Source: Nocardioides flavus (ex Wang et al. 2016)
GTDB taxonomy: Bacteria > Actinomycetota > Actinomycetes > Propionibacteriales > Nocardioidaceae
Direction of reading: 5' to 3'
Assembly (NCBI RefSeq): GCF_014653115.1
Contig: NZ_BNAD01000005.1
Span: forward strand, 186,001-250,000
DNA: 64,000 nt
Both the position numbers and the translations under genes were made by a program. The stretch's first letter is position 1; each line of letters starts with the position of its first letter. Under the pieces are notes generated by a model. That model was not told the origin of the DNA. It saw nothing but the letters and a program-made list of their open reading frames with translations, and ran no database searches. Of the stretch, positions 1 through 7,983 are shown piece by piece.

Positions 1-243
1 CTCCTGGTGGTCCTCGACGATCGGTGCGAGCTCGGGTCGCGAGGCCAGCAGGTCCTCGCCCGCCGCGACCGCGCCGAGCGCGGTGATCGCGGTGACGACC
101 GCGAGGACGACGAGCGGCCAGCGCAGCAACCAGCGCCACCTCGGCACGACCGCGTAGACGAGGCCGGTCAGCGCCGCCAGCGGCCCGAGCACGACGACGA
201 CGTGGACGATGAGCGGGTGCAGCGGCACACCGTTGAGCTCCAT
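1..243 (-). CDS. DUF2231-family membrane protein (3' part missing)
   Basis: The visible N-terminal 81 residues begin MELNGVPLHPLIVHVVVVLG, the typical opening of DUF2231 proteins (NG.PLHP..VH..V), and contain two hydrophobic helices at about residues 10-30 and 43-60. The gene runs off the left edge of the window. DUF2231 proteins are small polytopic inner-membrane proteins, and some are proposed to bind heme. The ATG at 243 lies six bases after a TACTGT hexamer (255-250), so the mRNA is probably leaderless. It is divergent from the hisN-like gene. Confidence 0.8.
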   Translation of the reverse strand, partial: MELNGVPLHPLIVHVVVVLGPLAALTGLVYAVVPRWRWLLRWPLVVLAVVTAITALGAVAAGEDLLASRPELAPIVEDHQE

Positions 244-249
244 GCTTGC

Positions 250-255
250 ACAGTA
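250..255 (-). promoter_or_regulatory. -10 box (TACTGT) of the DUF2231 gene, leaderless
   Basis: TACTGT followed by six bases and the ATG at 243. This places the transcription start on the A of the start codon. Confidence 0.5.
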
Positions 256-272
256 GGCCGCGATGCTGGGAA

Positions 273-278
273 TAGCCT
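273..278 (+). promoter_or_regulatory. -10 box (TAGCCT) of the hisN-like gene, leaderless
   Basis: TAGCCT is followed by GTGAAC and then ATG at 285. The spacing favours ATG 285 over the GTG at 279 that directly abuts the box. Confidence 0.5.
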
Positions 279-284
279 GTGAAC

Positions 285-1175
285 ATGCCCATCACCGGCT
301 CCAACGACCACACCGACGACCTGCGCCTGGCGCACGTCCTCGCCGACGACGCGGACTCGCTCACCCAAGCCCGCTTCAAGGCGCTCGACCTGCACGTCAT
401 GAGCAAGCCGGACCTGACCCCGGTCACCGACGCCGACAAGGCCGTCGAGGAGGGCATCCGCCGCACCCTCTCCCGGGTGCGCTCGCGCGACGCCGTGGTC
501 GGTGAGGAGCAGGGAACGACGGGGCACGGCCAGCGCCGGTGGATCGTCGACCCGATCGACGGCACCAAGAACTTCGTTCGCGGCGTGCCGGTGTGGGCCA
601 CCCTGATCGCGCTGGCGATCGACGACGAGGTGGTCCTCGGCGTGGTGTCGGCGCCGCAGCTCCAGCGGCGCTGGTGGGCCTCGGCGGGCAACGGCGCCTG
701 GACCGGCCGGTCGCTGCTCAAGGCGACGAGGTGCGAGGTCTCCGACGTACGCCGCCTCGAGGACGCGTCCCTCAGCTACTCCTCGCTCTCGGGCTGGGAC
801 GAGCGCGACCGCCTCGACGACTTCATCTCGCTGCAGCGCCGCTGCTGGCGCACCCGCGCGTACGGCGACTTCTGGTCCTACATGCTGCTCGCCGAGGGCG
901 CGGTGGACATCGCGGCCGAGCCGGAGCTCGAGCTCTACGACATGGCGGCGCTCGACGTGATCGTGCGCGAGGCCGGCGGCCGCTTCACCTCGCTCGACGG
1001 CACCGACGGCCCCTGGGGCGGCAACGCGCTCGCCAGCAACGGCCACCTGCACGACGCCGCGCTGTCCTTCCTCGGCGCCCTCGGCGACGACGGCACCGAC
1101 CCCGACGTGCCGCGCCGCGGCCCCGGCACGGTCAGCAACCTGCGCGCCCGCCAGTCGCCGCCCGTCCTCGACTGA
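285..1175 (+). CDS. hisN: Inositol-monophosphatase-family phosphatase, probable histidinol-phosphatase
   Basis: A 296-residue protein of the Mg2+-dependent inositol monophosphatase fold. The metal site is visible: GEEQG (about 73-77), DPIDGTKNF (89-97), and a C-terminal YDMAALDVIVREAGG segment replacing the usual WDxAA. In actinobacteria this family supplies histidinol-phosphate phosphatase (HisN). The alternative is a general inositol or fructose-1,6-bisphosphate phosphatase. The C terminus has a polar extension of about 40 residues. ATG 285 was chosen because of the TAGCCT box at 273-278; a GTG at 279 would add two residues. Confidence 0.8.
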   Translation: MPITGSNDHTDDLRLAHVLADDADSLTQARFKALDLHVMSKPDLTPVTDADKAVEEGIRRTLSRVRSRDAVVGEEQGTTGHGQRRWIVDPIDGTKNFVRGVPVWATLIALAIDDEVVLGVVSAPQLQRRWWASAGNGAWTGRSLLKATRCEVSDVRRLEDASLSYSSLSGWDERDRLDDFISLQRRCWRTRAYGDFWSYMLLAEGAVDIAAEPELELYDMAALDVIVREAGGRFTSLDGTDGPWGGNALASNGHLHDAALSFLGALGDDGTDPDVPRRGPGTVSNLRARQSPPVLD

Positions 1176-1181
1176 GCCGGG

Positions 1182-1655
1182 TCACCAGGGCCAGCCGTCC
1201 CACTCGCGCAGGGCGACGAACGGGGCTGTCGGCGCGGGCCACACGACGAGCGCGAGGTGCTCCTCGCTCCGACCCTGGGAGGTCATGCCCTCGGGCAGGC
1301 CCGCGACCAGCCCGCCCCAGTGCACCCGGAGGCGCAGCGGGCCCGCCGGTACCTCGTGCAGGGACCTCGGCCCCTCGTCCACCTCCCAGCTCAGCACCTC
1401 CAGCGGCTCGCTCCCCTCGAGGCTGACCTCGGCGATGTGCTGCCACTCCTCGCCAGGACCCGGCGGCTCCTCGGCCACGACGTCGACGCTCACCGGCGTC
1501 GTGCCGTACTTGCGGAAGGTGCTGACGACGACGAACCGGCCGTCCGTCCACAGGCGTCGCTCGTAGGTCTCGAGCGAGACGTCCGGCATCGCCGCGTCCC
1601 CACGCCTGGCGTAGAACTGGAAGTAGTCCGGCTCGACGACACCCCGCCACGTCAT
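1182..1655 (-). CDS. Hypothetical protein (157 aa)
   Basis: An uncharacterised soluble protein beginning MTWRGVVEPDYFQFYARRGD, without signal peptide or membrane segment and rich in Trp and Glu. I do not recognise a family. The frame stays open far upstream, but the ATG at 1655 is six bases after a CAGACT hexamer (1667-1662), a good leaderless arrangement. Its stop lies 6 bp beyond the convergent hisN-like stop. Confidence 0.7.
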   Translation of the reverse strand: MTWRGVVEPDYFQFYARRGDAAMPDVSLETYERRLWTDGRFVVVSTFRKYGTTPVSVDVVAEEPPGPGEEWQHIAEVSLEGSEPLEVLSWEVDEGPRSLHEVPAGPLRLRVHWGGLVAGLPEGMTSQGRSEEHLALVVWPAPTAPFVALREWDGWPW

Positions 1656-1661
1656 GCCGCG

Positions 1662-1667
1662 AGTCTG
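1662..1667 (-). promoter_or_regulatory. -10 box (CAGACT), leaderless
   Basis: CAGACT plus six bases precedes ATG 1655. The same hexamer and spacing recur in front of the HTH-DinB gene at 41970. Confidence 0.4.
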
Positions 1668-1784
1668 GCAGACCGTCCCCGCCGCGGATTGCGCCTCGCC
1701 CCTGTCGTCGGCCCGCCCACCTTGGCTACGGTGACTCATCAGTAGTCCTCCGGTGAGGACCGTGCCGGACGAGAGGCGGAGACC

Positions 1785-2216
1785 ATGAGGATCAAGGACG
1801 TCATCCAGGCCAAGGCCAGCCACGAGGTCGTGACCATCGGACCGGACGCCACCGTGCGCGAGCTCGTGGCACTGCTCGCCGAGCACAACGTCGGCGCGCT
1901 CGTGGTGAGCGAGGACGGCGAGCGGGTCACCGGCATCGTGAGCGAGCGTGACGTCGTGCGCCGGCTGCACGCGGACGTCGGCGTCCTCGACAGCCCGGTC
2001 AGCTCGATCATGACCGCCGACGTGCGCACCTGCGCGCGCGAGGACGCGCTGACCGACCTCATGCAGACGATGACCGAGCACCGCATCCGCCACGTCCCGG
2101 TGGTGGCCGACGGACGGCTGACCGGCATCATCTCCATCGGTGACGTGGTCAAGAGCCGGATCGGCGAGCTCGAGTTCGAGCGCGACCAGCTCGACCACTA
2201 CGTCCACCAGACGTGA
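1785..2216 (+). CDS. Tandem CBS-domain protein
   Basis: A 143-residue protein made almost only of two CBS domains (about residues 7-65 and 74-135), with repeated motifs such as VVSEDGERVTGIVSERDVVRRL and VVADGRLTGIISIGDVVK. CBS pairs bind adenine nucleotides and act as energy or redox sensors. Stand-alone pairs usually regulate a partner enzyme that cannot be named here. The start is preceded by GAGGCGGAGACC as RBS. The FKBP gene follows 46 bp later on the same strand. Confidence 0.9.
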   Translation: MRIKDVIQAKASHEVVTIGPDATVRELVALLAEHNVGALVVSEDGERVTGIVSERDVVRRLHADVGVLDSPVSSIMTADVRTCAREDALTDLMQTMTEHRIRHVPVVADGRLTGIISIGDVVKSRIGELEFERDQLDHYVHQT

Positions 2217-2262
2217 CCCACCACCCGGTGGGCACCTGATCCGGAACCGAATGGAGCAACCT

Positions 2263-2634
2263 GTGAGCGAGAAGCCCGACGTCGACCCCCACATGGGCGA
2301 GGTGCCCGCCGACCTCGAGGTCACCGACCTCGTCGAGGGAGACGGTGCCGAGGCCACGTCCGGCTCCACCGTCTCGGTCCACTACGTGGGTGTCGCCCAC
2401 TCCACGGGCGAGGAGTTCGACGCGTCCTACAACCGCGGCACCCCGCTGCAGTTCCGCCTGGGCATCGGCCAGGTCATCTCCGGCTGGGACACCGGCGTGC
2501 AGGGGATGAAGGTCGGCGGCCGCCGCCGGCTCGTCATCCCGCCGCACCTCGGCTACGGCGACCGCGGCGCAGGCGGCGTCATCAAGCCGGGCGAGACGCT
2601 GATCTTCGTGGTGGACCTGCTCGAGGTCCGCTGA
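2263..2634 (+). CDS. FKBP-type peptidyl-prolyl cis-trans isomerase
   Basis: A single FKBP domain of 123 residues, cytoplasmic, with VHYVG, FDASYNRG, LGIGQVISGWDTGVQGMKVGG, IPPHLGYG and the final LIFVVDLLEV strand. It catalyses cis-trans isomerisation of X-Pro bonds and aids folding. GTG 2263 is preferred because GGAG sits six bases upstream (2253-2256). An in-frame ATG at 2251 would add MEQP but has no RBS. Confidence 0.92.
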   Translation: MSEKPDVDPHMGEVPADLEVTDLVEGDGAEATSGSTVSVHYVGVAHSTGEEFDASYNRGTPLQFRLGIGQVISGWDTGVQGMKVGGRRRLVIPPHLGYGDRGAGGVIKPGETLIFVVDLLEVR

Positions 2635-2668
2635 CCCAGCCGTACGACATCCCGCGCCGGGCGGTTCC

Positions 2669-3379
2669 TCACCGCTGGGCGTCGTGGACCAGGATCGCGA
2701 CCTGCACCCGGTTCTCGACACCCAGCTTGGTGAAGAGCCGCCCGACGTGCGTCTTGACAGTCGGCACGCCCATGAACAGCTCGGCCGCGATCTCTGCGTT
2801 GCTGAGGCCGCGTGCGACACCGTCGGCCACCTCGCGCTCGCGCTCGGTCAGCACCGCGAGCGCGTCACGGGCCGCCCGTCGCCGGCCCTCCCCGTCACCC
2901 GTGCCCTCGCCGCCGCCCTCCGCGTGGGCGTCGTCGCTGCGCGTGACCGCCGCGATGAGCTGCGCGGTCACGCTCGGCGAGAGCATCGGCTCCCCCGCGG
3001 CGACGGCGCGGATCGCCTCGACGAGGCGAGCCGGCGGGGTGTCCTTCAGCAGGAAGCCCGCCGCCCCTGTCCGCAGTGCCCGCAGCACCATGTCGTCGGT
3101 GTCGAAGGTCGTCAGCACGATGACCTTGAGGTCGGGGTGCTCGGCCAGCAGCGCCGCGGTGGCGCTCAGGCCGTCGCGCACGGGCATCCGGATGTCCATC
3201 AGCACGACGTCCACACCGGCCGCAGGCACCACCCGCAGCGCCTCCTCGCCGTCGCCTGCCTCGACGACGACCGAGAGGCCGGAGTCGCCGCCCAGCATCA
3301 TCCCGAGCGCCGCGCGCACCATCGGGTCGTCGTCGACGACCGCGAGGCGTACGGGCACGTCGCTGCTCGCTCCCGTCAC
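2669..3379 (-). CDS. NarL/FixJ-family response regulator
   Basis: A 236-residue regulator: receiver domain (about 10-125) with phospho-acceptor Asp62 in VVLMDIRMP, a Gly/Glu-rich linker (about 145-165), and a C-terminal LuxR HTH with LTEREREVADGVARGLSNAEIA. GTG 3379 overlaps the kinase stop by 4 bp (GTGA), showing translational coupling; upstream GTGs exist but lie inside the kinase gene. Phosphorylated by the adjacent kinase, it probably controls the divergent ABC exporter, as in DesKR- or LiaSR-like arrangements. Confidence 0.93.
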   Translation of the reverse strand: MTGASSDVPVRLAVVDDDPMVRAALGMMLGGDSGLSVVVEAGDGEEALRVVPAAGVDVVLMDIRMPVRDGLSATAALLAEHPDLKVIVLTTFDTDDMVLRALRTGAAGFLLKDTPPARLVEAIRAVAAGEPMLSPSVTAQLIAAVTRSDDAHAEGGGEGTGDGEGRRRAARDALAVLTEREREVADGVARGLSNAEIAAELFMGVPTVKTHVGRLFTKLGVENRVQVAILVHDAQR

Positions 3380-4572
3380 GAGTCCCACGGTATCCACGCC
3401 CGCACCGCGTACCCGCCGGTGGCATCGGTCCCGTGGCTGATGCGACCCCCCGCGAGGGCCGCGCGCTCCGCCAGGCCGATCAGCCCGAGCCCCGACGCGG
3501 GGAGGGCCGGAGCGGAGCGCGGGCCGACCGACGCCGCGTTGCGCACCCCGATGACGAGCCCCTCGTCAGGGTCCCCGGCGACGTCCACGGTGACCGCGGT
3601 CCCGGGCGCGTGCTTGCGCACGTTGGTCAGGGCCTCCTGCACGATGCGGTAGGCCGTGCGACCGGTGGCGGTCGGCACGTCGTCGGCCACGCGGGTCGAC
3701 AGTCGTACGCGCATCCCCCCGGCCGCCTCCTCGGCGACCAGTGCGGCGACGTCGTCGAGCCCCGGCTGGGGTCGTTCGGGTGCGGCGTCGGCCGGCTGGA
3801 GCGGGTCGCGCAGCACTCCCAGCACCGCGCGGAGGTCCGACAGGGCCCGGTGGGCGTTCTCCTCGATCGACTTCGCGGCGCTGGCCTGCTCCTGAGCGGT
3901 GAGGTCGGTGCGGTAGCCCAGCGCGCCGGCGTGCATCGCGACCAACGAGATCCGGTGGGCCAGGACGTCGTGCATCTCGCGCGCGATCCGGGTGCGCTCC
4001 GCCGCCTGCGCCTGGGCCACGCGGGCGCGCTGCTCGCGCTCCGCGGTGAGGGCCCGCTCGCGGTAGGAGTCGACCAGCTCGCGCTGGGAGCCCATGGCGT
4101 AGCCGGTGGCGACGAGGATGCCCGTCACCAGCGCCCCGAACGCCAGCGAGATCCACAGCGGCAGGGCGTCCTCGGTGACGCCCACCCGTTCCTGCACGAC
4201 CCCGGAGACGACGCTCAGGGGACCGACCACCGCCAGCAGCCGCCACCGGCGGTGGGAGGCCAGTGACCCGAGGACCCACGCGGCCGGTCCGGCGCTCGCG
4301 GCCGACGTGCAGGCGAAGAGGGTCACGACCGTCGCGACCGGGCCGGGGTATCGGTGCCGCCACCGGACGAGCAGGAAGCCGACCAGGCCGAGCACCGGGT
4401 CGCCGTACAGGAACCAGAGCAGGGCGCCGTCCGTCGGGCGATCCGCGGCGCCGATCAGCACTCCCCCCCAGATGACCCCGCTGATCGCCAGGGCGAGGCC
4501 GTACCGCCATGCCGATGCCGTCCAGCGTGGTCGCTCGCCGGTGCGGACGCGGTCGACGTCCGGGGCAGCCAT
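3376..4572 (-). CDS. Sensor histidine kinase (HisKA_3, DesK/NarX type)
   Basis: A 398-residue membrane kinase. The N-terminal half has about five or six hydrophobic helices and no obvious extracellular domain. The dimerisation and phosphotransfer motif is IAREMHDVLAHRISLVAMHAG, with the phospho-His in REMHD. The C-terminal HATPase has the N-box region RIVQEALTNVRKHAPG and a GLGLIGLAERAALAGG lid. The lack of a sensor domain suggests intramembrane sensing of cell-envelope stress or of the partner ABC exporter. ATG 4572 faces the exporter operon, with about 140 bp between. Confidence 0.92.
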   Translation of the reverse strand: MAAPDVDRVRTGERPRWTASAWRYGLALAISGVIWGGVLIGAADRPTDGALLWFLYGDPVLGLVGFLLVRWRHRYPGPVATVVTLFACTSAASAGPAAWVLGSLASHRRWRLLAVVGPLSVVSGVVQERVGVTEDALPLWISLAFGALVTGILVATGYAMGSQRELVDSYRERALTAEREQRARVAQAQAAERTRIAREMHDVLAHRISLVAMHAGALGYRTDLTAQEQASAAKSIEENAHRALSDLRAVLGVLRDPLQPADAAPERPQPGLDDVAALVAEEAAGGMRVRLSTRVADDVPTATGRTAYRIVQEALTNVRKHAPGTAVTVDVAGDPDEGLVIGVRNAASVGPRSAPALPASGLGLIGLAERAALAGGRISHGTDATGGYAVRAWIPWDS

Positions 4573-4713
4573 GGGGACGAGCCTAGGTGGCGGGAGGGAC
4601 GACCCGCGTCCGACCAAGGTGTCGACCCGACGACGGTGGTCGATACCGCGGTCGGACCCCGCGGAGCCCTCCGCCCGATGCGGCACCGCGCTGACGACCG
4701 GGAGGGTGGAGCC

Positions 4714-5610
4714 ATGATCACAGTCGAGAACCTCACCAAGCGCTACGGCGAGTTCACCGCGGTGGATGACATCTCCTTCCAGGTGCGCCCGGGGAGCGTG
4801 GTCGGCTTCCTGGGACCCAACGGCGCCGGGAAGTCCACCGCGATGCGGATGATGACCGGGCTGACGCCTCCCACCTCCGGCCGGGCCACGATCCTGGGCC
4901 AGACCTACCGCGAGCTGCACAACCCCGGTCGCCAGGTCGGGGTCATGCTGGACGCCTCGGCACAGCACCCCGGACGTACGGGCCGCGAGGTGCTGCGCGT
5001 CGCCGCGGTGTCCGTGGGCGTCGGCAGGGCGCGGGTCGAGGAGGTGCTCACCCTCGTCGGGCTGACCGGCGAGGAGGCCGGGCTCCGGGTCCGCAACTAC
5101 TCCCTCGGCATGCGCCAGCGCCTCGGCATCGCCGCCGCGCTGCTCGGCGAGCCGCAGGTCCTGATCCTCGACGAGCCGGCCAACGGCCTCGACCCGCAGG
5201 GCATCCACTGGATGCGTGGGCTGCTGCGTCGCTTCGCCGACGGCGGCGGCACCGTGCTGCTCTCGAGCCACCTCCTGCACGAGGTGCAGATCGTGGCCGA
5301 CGACCTGGTGATGATCGGCCGCGGCCGGATCGTCGCGATGGGGTCGAAGGACGAGCTGCTCGCCCGCGGCGGCACCACCGTCCAGTCCACCGACGACGCC
5401 CGACTGGCCGGGCTGCTGGAGGCTGCCGACGTGCCGGTCTCCCGCACCGGCTCCGGCCTGGTCGTCGACGCAGAGGCCCGCGTGGTCGGCGAGATCGCCG
5501 CCCGCGAGTCCGTCGTCCTCCTCGAGCTGCGCTCCGGCGGCTCGGAGGGCCTGGAAGAGATGTTCCTCGGCCTCACGGCCGCCACCTCGCGCGAAGGAGA
5601 CGCAGCATGA
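4714..5610 (+). CDS. ABC transporter ATP-binding protein (drug/antibiotic exporter type)
   Basis: A 298-residue ATPase: Walker A GPNGAGKST (34-42), signature NYSLGMRQRLGIAAALL, Walker B VLILDEPANGLDP and the H-loop LLSSHLLHEV. The C-terminal ~80 residues form the accessory domain common in the BcrA/DrrA group. A strong RBS (GGAGGGTGGAG) precedes ATG 4714. The stop overlaps the permease start by 4 bp. Substrate unknown; the neighbouring two-component pair suggests an inducible exporter for a membrane-active compound. Confidence 0.93.
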   Translation: MITVENLTKRYGEFTAVDDISFQVRPGSVVGFLGPNGAGKSTAMRMMTGLTPPTSGRATILGQTYRELHNPGRQVGVMLDASAQHPGRTGREVLRVAAVSVGVGRARVEEVLTLVGLTGEEAGLRVRNYSLGMRQRLGIAAALLGEPQVLILDEPANGLDPQGIHWMRGLLRRFADGGGTVLLSSHLLHEVQIVADDLVMIGRGRIVAMGSKDELLARGGTTVQSTDDARLAGLLEAADVPVSRTGSGLVVDAEARVVGEIAARESVVLLELRSGGSEGLEEMFLGLTAATSREGDAA

Positions 5611-6419
5611 GCACCGACACGAGCCAGTCCCCTGCCCCCGCCGTCGGCGGAGACGCCGACGGCGCCGTCTCCAACCCCTCCGCCCTCCCCGGACGAGCGG
5701 GCGTGCCCTTCGTCCGCACGTTCCAGGCCGAGCTGCGCAAGATGGTCGACACCCGCGCGGGCCGCTGGATGATCGTCGTGATGGCTGCCGTCGCGGTGCT
5801 CATCCTGGCCGGCTTCGTGATCTGGGGCCCGGCCGAGGACGCGTCGTTCGCCGGGCTGCTCGAGCTCGCGACGCTGCCCCTGGCGATGCTTCTGCCGATC
5901 ATCGGCATCATGGCCGCCACCGCCGAGTGGTCGCAGCGCACGGGCCTGGTCACCTTCGTCCTGGAGCCTCGCCGCGGTCGGGTCGTGCTGGCCAAGACGC
6001 TGGCAGCCGTCGTCCTCGCAGCCGTGGTCCTCGCGGCGGCCGTCGCCGCGTCGGCGGTCGCGAACCTCGTCGGCGGCAACGGCGAGTGGGACCTCACCGC
6101 CGCGATCGGCGGGGGCATGCTGCTGGCGTTGCTGCTCTACGTCCTGCAGGGCGTGGCCTTCGGCCTGTTGTTCCTCAACACACCCGTCGCCATCGTCTCG
6201 GTGCTGGTGCTGCCGAGCATCTGGGGGATCGCCACGACGGCCGTCTCCTCGCTGCAGGAGGCCGGCAGGTGGCTCAACCTCGACCAGGTCACCCAGCCGC
6301 TCCTCGCCGGCGACATGGCCGGCCGGGACTGGGCGCAGCTCGTCACCGCGAGCGCGGTGTGGGTGCTGCTCCCCCTCGCGGTAGGGACCTACCGCGTCCT
6401 CGGTCGTGAGGTGAAGTAG
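5607..6419 (+). CDS. ABC-2 type transporter permease
   Basis: A 270-residue protein with a roughly 40-residue Pro/Ala-rich cytoplasmic N terminus, then about six membrane helices, including MIVVMAAVAVLILAGFVIWG and the paired helices at about 95-180. It is the membrane partner of the ATPase just upstream (ATGA overlap) and would make one ABC-2 exporter with it. Confidence 0.9.
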   Translation: MSTDTSQSPAPAVGGDADGAVSNPSALPGRAGVPFVRTFQAELRKMVDTRAGRWMIVVMAAVAVLILAGFVIWGPAEDASFAGLLELATLPLAMLLPIIGIMAATAEWSQRTGLVTFVLEPRRGRVVLAKTLAAVVLAAVVLAAAVAASAVANLVGGNGEWDLTAAIGGGMLLALLLYVLQGVAFGLLFLNTPVAIVSVLVLPSIWGIATTAVSSLQEAGRWLNLDQVTQPLLAGDMAGRDWAQLVTASAVWVLLPLAVGTYRVLGREVK

Positions 6420-6438
6420 CCGGGGGGCGCTTCACCTC
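6408..6438 (+). terminator. Hairpin at the end of the ABC permease gene
   Basis: GAGGTGAAG (6408-6416) and CTTCACCTC (6430-6438) form a perfect 9-bp stem spanning the stop codon. No T-tract follows, so a factor-independent terminator is possible but not clear. Confidence 0.4.
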
Positions 6439-6478
6439 ACCCCGTCGCCACGGAGTCACGGCCGACCCACCGGCCGGC

Positions 6479-6733
6479 TCACCACGGGACGTCGATCTCG
6501 GCCTCCCCGGTGGCGACCCGGGCCGCCAGCCCGCCCAGCGTGACCACGTCACCGGGGACGAGCTGGCGGCCCCTTCGCGTCTCGACCTCGTCGTTGACCC
6601 GTACGGCTCCGTCGGCGATCACCGGCTTGGCCTCGGCGCCGGTCTCGACGAGGTTGGCGAGCTTGAGGAACTGGCCCAGCCGGATCGACTCGTCACGGAT
6701 CGGCACGTCGATGGGTTCACTGGTCTGCGGCAC
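6479..6733 (-). CDS. S4-domain RNA-binding protein (YbcJ type)
   Basis: An 84-residue protein with one S4 fold: IRLGQFLKLANLVETGAEAK, ADGAVRVNDEVETRRGRQL and GDVVTLGG. This small family is related to E. coli YbcJ and presumably binds structured RNA. GTG 6733 lies six bases after TACGCT (6745-6740), indicating a leaderless mRNA. A GTG at codon 10 (MPIRDES...) is an alternative start. Confidence 0.85.
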   Translation of the reverse strand: MPQTSEPIDVPIRDESIRLGQFLKLANLVETGAEAKPVIADGAVRVNDEVETRRGRQLVPGDVVTLGGLAARVATGEAEIDVPW

Positions 6734-6738
6734 TCCTC

Positions 6739-6745
6739 TAGCGTA
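6739..6745. promoter_or_regulatory. Overlapping bidirectional -10 boxes
   Basis: The 9-bp sequence CTAGCGTAG carries TAGCGT on the plus strand (6739-6744, eight bases before GTG 6753) and TACGCT on the minus strand (6745-6740, six bases before GTG 6733). Both genes would be leaderless and share almost the same core promoter. Confidence 0.45.
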
Positions 6746-6752
6746 GGCGTCC

Positions 6753-7955
6753 GTGCGCCTCCCTCGCTGGTCCTCCTCCCTCGCGACGCTGTCCCTGCTG
6801 GTGCCGCTGCTCACGCTCGGCACCCCCGCGGGGGCCGAGCGCGACCTGTCGAAGCCGGCCGGGAAGTCCGGGTGCTGGGCGCAGGCCGGGACCGAGGTGT
6901 GCTTCACCTCGCCGCCGAACCGGCCCGCCGACCCGACCGTGCTCGACCGCCCCAGCCGGCTCTTCGACTCCGCCGGCGCCGGCGACACGATCCGGATCGC
7001 GATGTTCCGCTGGGACATCAAACCCCCGACCGACGCGATCCTCGCCGCGCAGCGCCGCGGTGCGACCGTGCTGCTCGTCGGCGACGACGACCTGCGGCTC
7101 AACCGGCAGGGCCGCCGCCTCATCCGGACCCTGGAGGAGCAGGACCCCGCGCGCACCAACGTCACGATCTGCAAGGGCGCCTGCCTGCCGTGGCGCGCGC
7201 CGGGACCGTACCCCGACAGCCAGGACGTCCAGCACCTGAAGTTCTACGTCACCGACATCGGCGGCGTGCAGTCGTTCATCACCTCCTCGGCCAACCTGGA
7301 GGACCGCCAGTACCGGCAGTACAACTCCCTGCTCAAGGTCGACGACCCCGGTCTCCACCAGTTCGGCGTCGACTACTTCAACCGCCTCCAGGCGCAGAGC
7401 GTCAAGGTCGACGGGCAGCGCTGGGACGACCGGCGCAAGACGTGGAGCAGCGGCGGCACCACCGCGGCGGTCTACCCGAACCGCAGCGACCTGCTGCTCT
7501 CGACGCTCAAGGACGTCTCGTGCACGCGGGGTGCCCGGGACGTCTCTGCGATGTTCGCGGTCATCCAGCGCGCCGACGTGCGCGACCAGCTCGCTCGACT
7601 CTCCGACCGTGGGTGCCGGGTGCGGATCGTCACCTCGCGCGACACCGTGGAGAACTGGCTCCAGCAGCGGCTGCCCGCCGGCGACGTCCCGGACCGCAGG
7701 GTGCGCACCGTCCTCACCCACGACAAGATGCTCGTCGTCCACGCGCGGTTCCGCGGGCGCCCGACCCACCTCGTCGTGACCGGGACGTCCAACACCACCT
7801 GCGGCGGGCTGCTCTACAACGACGAGGTCATGCTCCGCATCGTGGGCAACCGCTGGCTCCACGACCAGTACCGCGCGCACTTCGACGACGCGTACGCCCG
7901 CGCCTGGCAGAGCAGGTCGAGGATCATGCCGGTGATGAAGCCCTGCCGCCGCTGA
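6753..7955 (+). CDS. Secreted phospholipase D-like protein
   Basis: A 400-residue exported protein: Sec signal with hydrophobic LATLSLLVPLLTLGTPAGA (about 10-28). Two PLD half-sites are present: HLKFYVTD...SSAN (HxK at 161-163, Asn181) and THDKMLVVHARF...GTSN near residue 330. The two HxK motifs form one active site in this superfamily, which cuts phosphodiester bonds in phospholipids or nucleic acids. Several Cys suggest disulfides. GTG start, leaderless by the TAGCGT box. The substrate cannot be read from sequence. Confidence 0.85.
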   Translation: MRLPRWSSSLATLSLLVPLLTLGTPAGAERDLSKPAGKSGCWAQAGTEVCFTSPPNRPADPTVLDRPSRLFDSAGAGDTIRIAMFRWDIKPPTDAILAAQRRGATVLLVGDDDLRLNRQGRRLIRTLEEQDPARTNVTICKGACLPWRAPGPYPDSQDVQHLKFYVTDIGGVQSFITSSANLEDRQYRQYNSLLKVDDPGLHQFGVDYFNRLQAQSVKVDGQRWDDRRKTWSSGGTTAAVYPNRSDLLLSTLKDVSCTRGARDVSAMFAVIQRADVRDQLARLSDRGCRVRIVTSRDTVENWLQQRLPAGDVPDRRVRTVLTHDKMLVVHARFRGRPTHLVVTGTSNTTCGGLLYNDEVMLRIVGNRWLHDQYRAHFDDAYARAWQSRSRIMPVMKPCRR

Positions 7956-7983
7956 GCGGGGGGCGGGAGCGCCCGGCAAGCGG

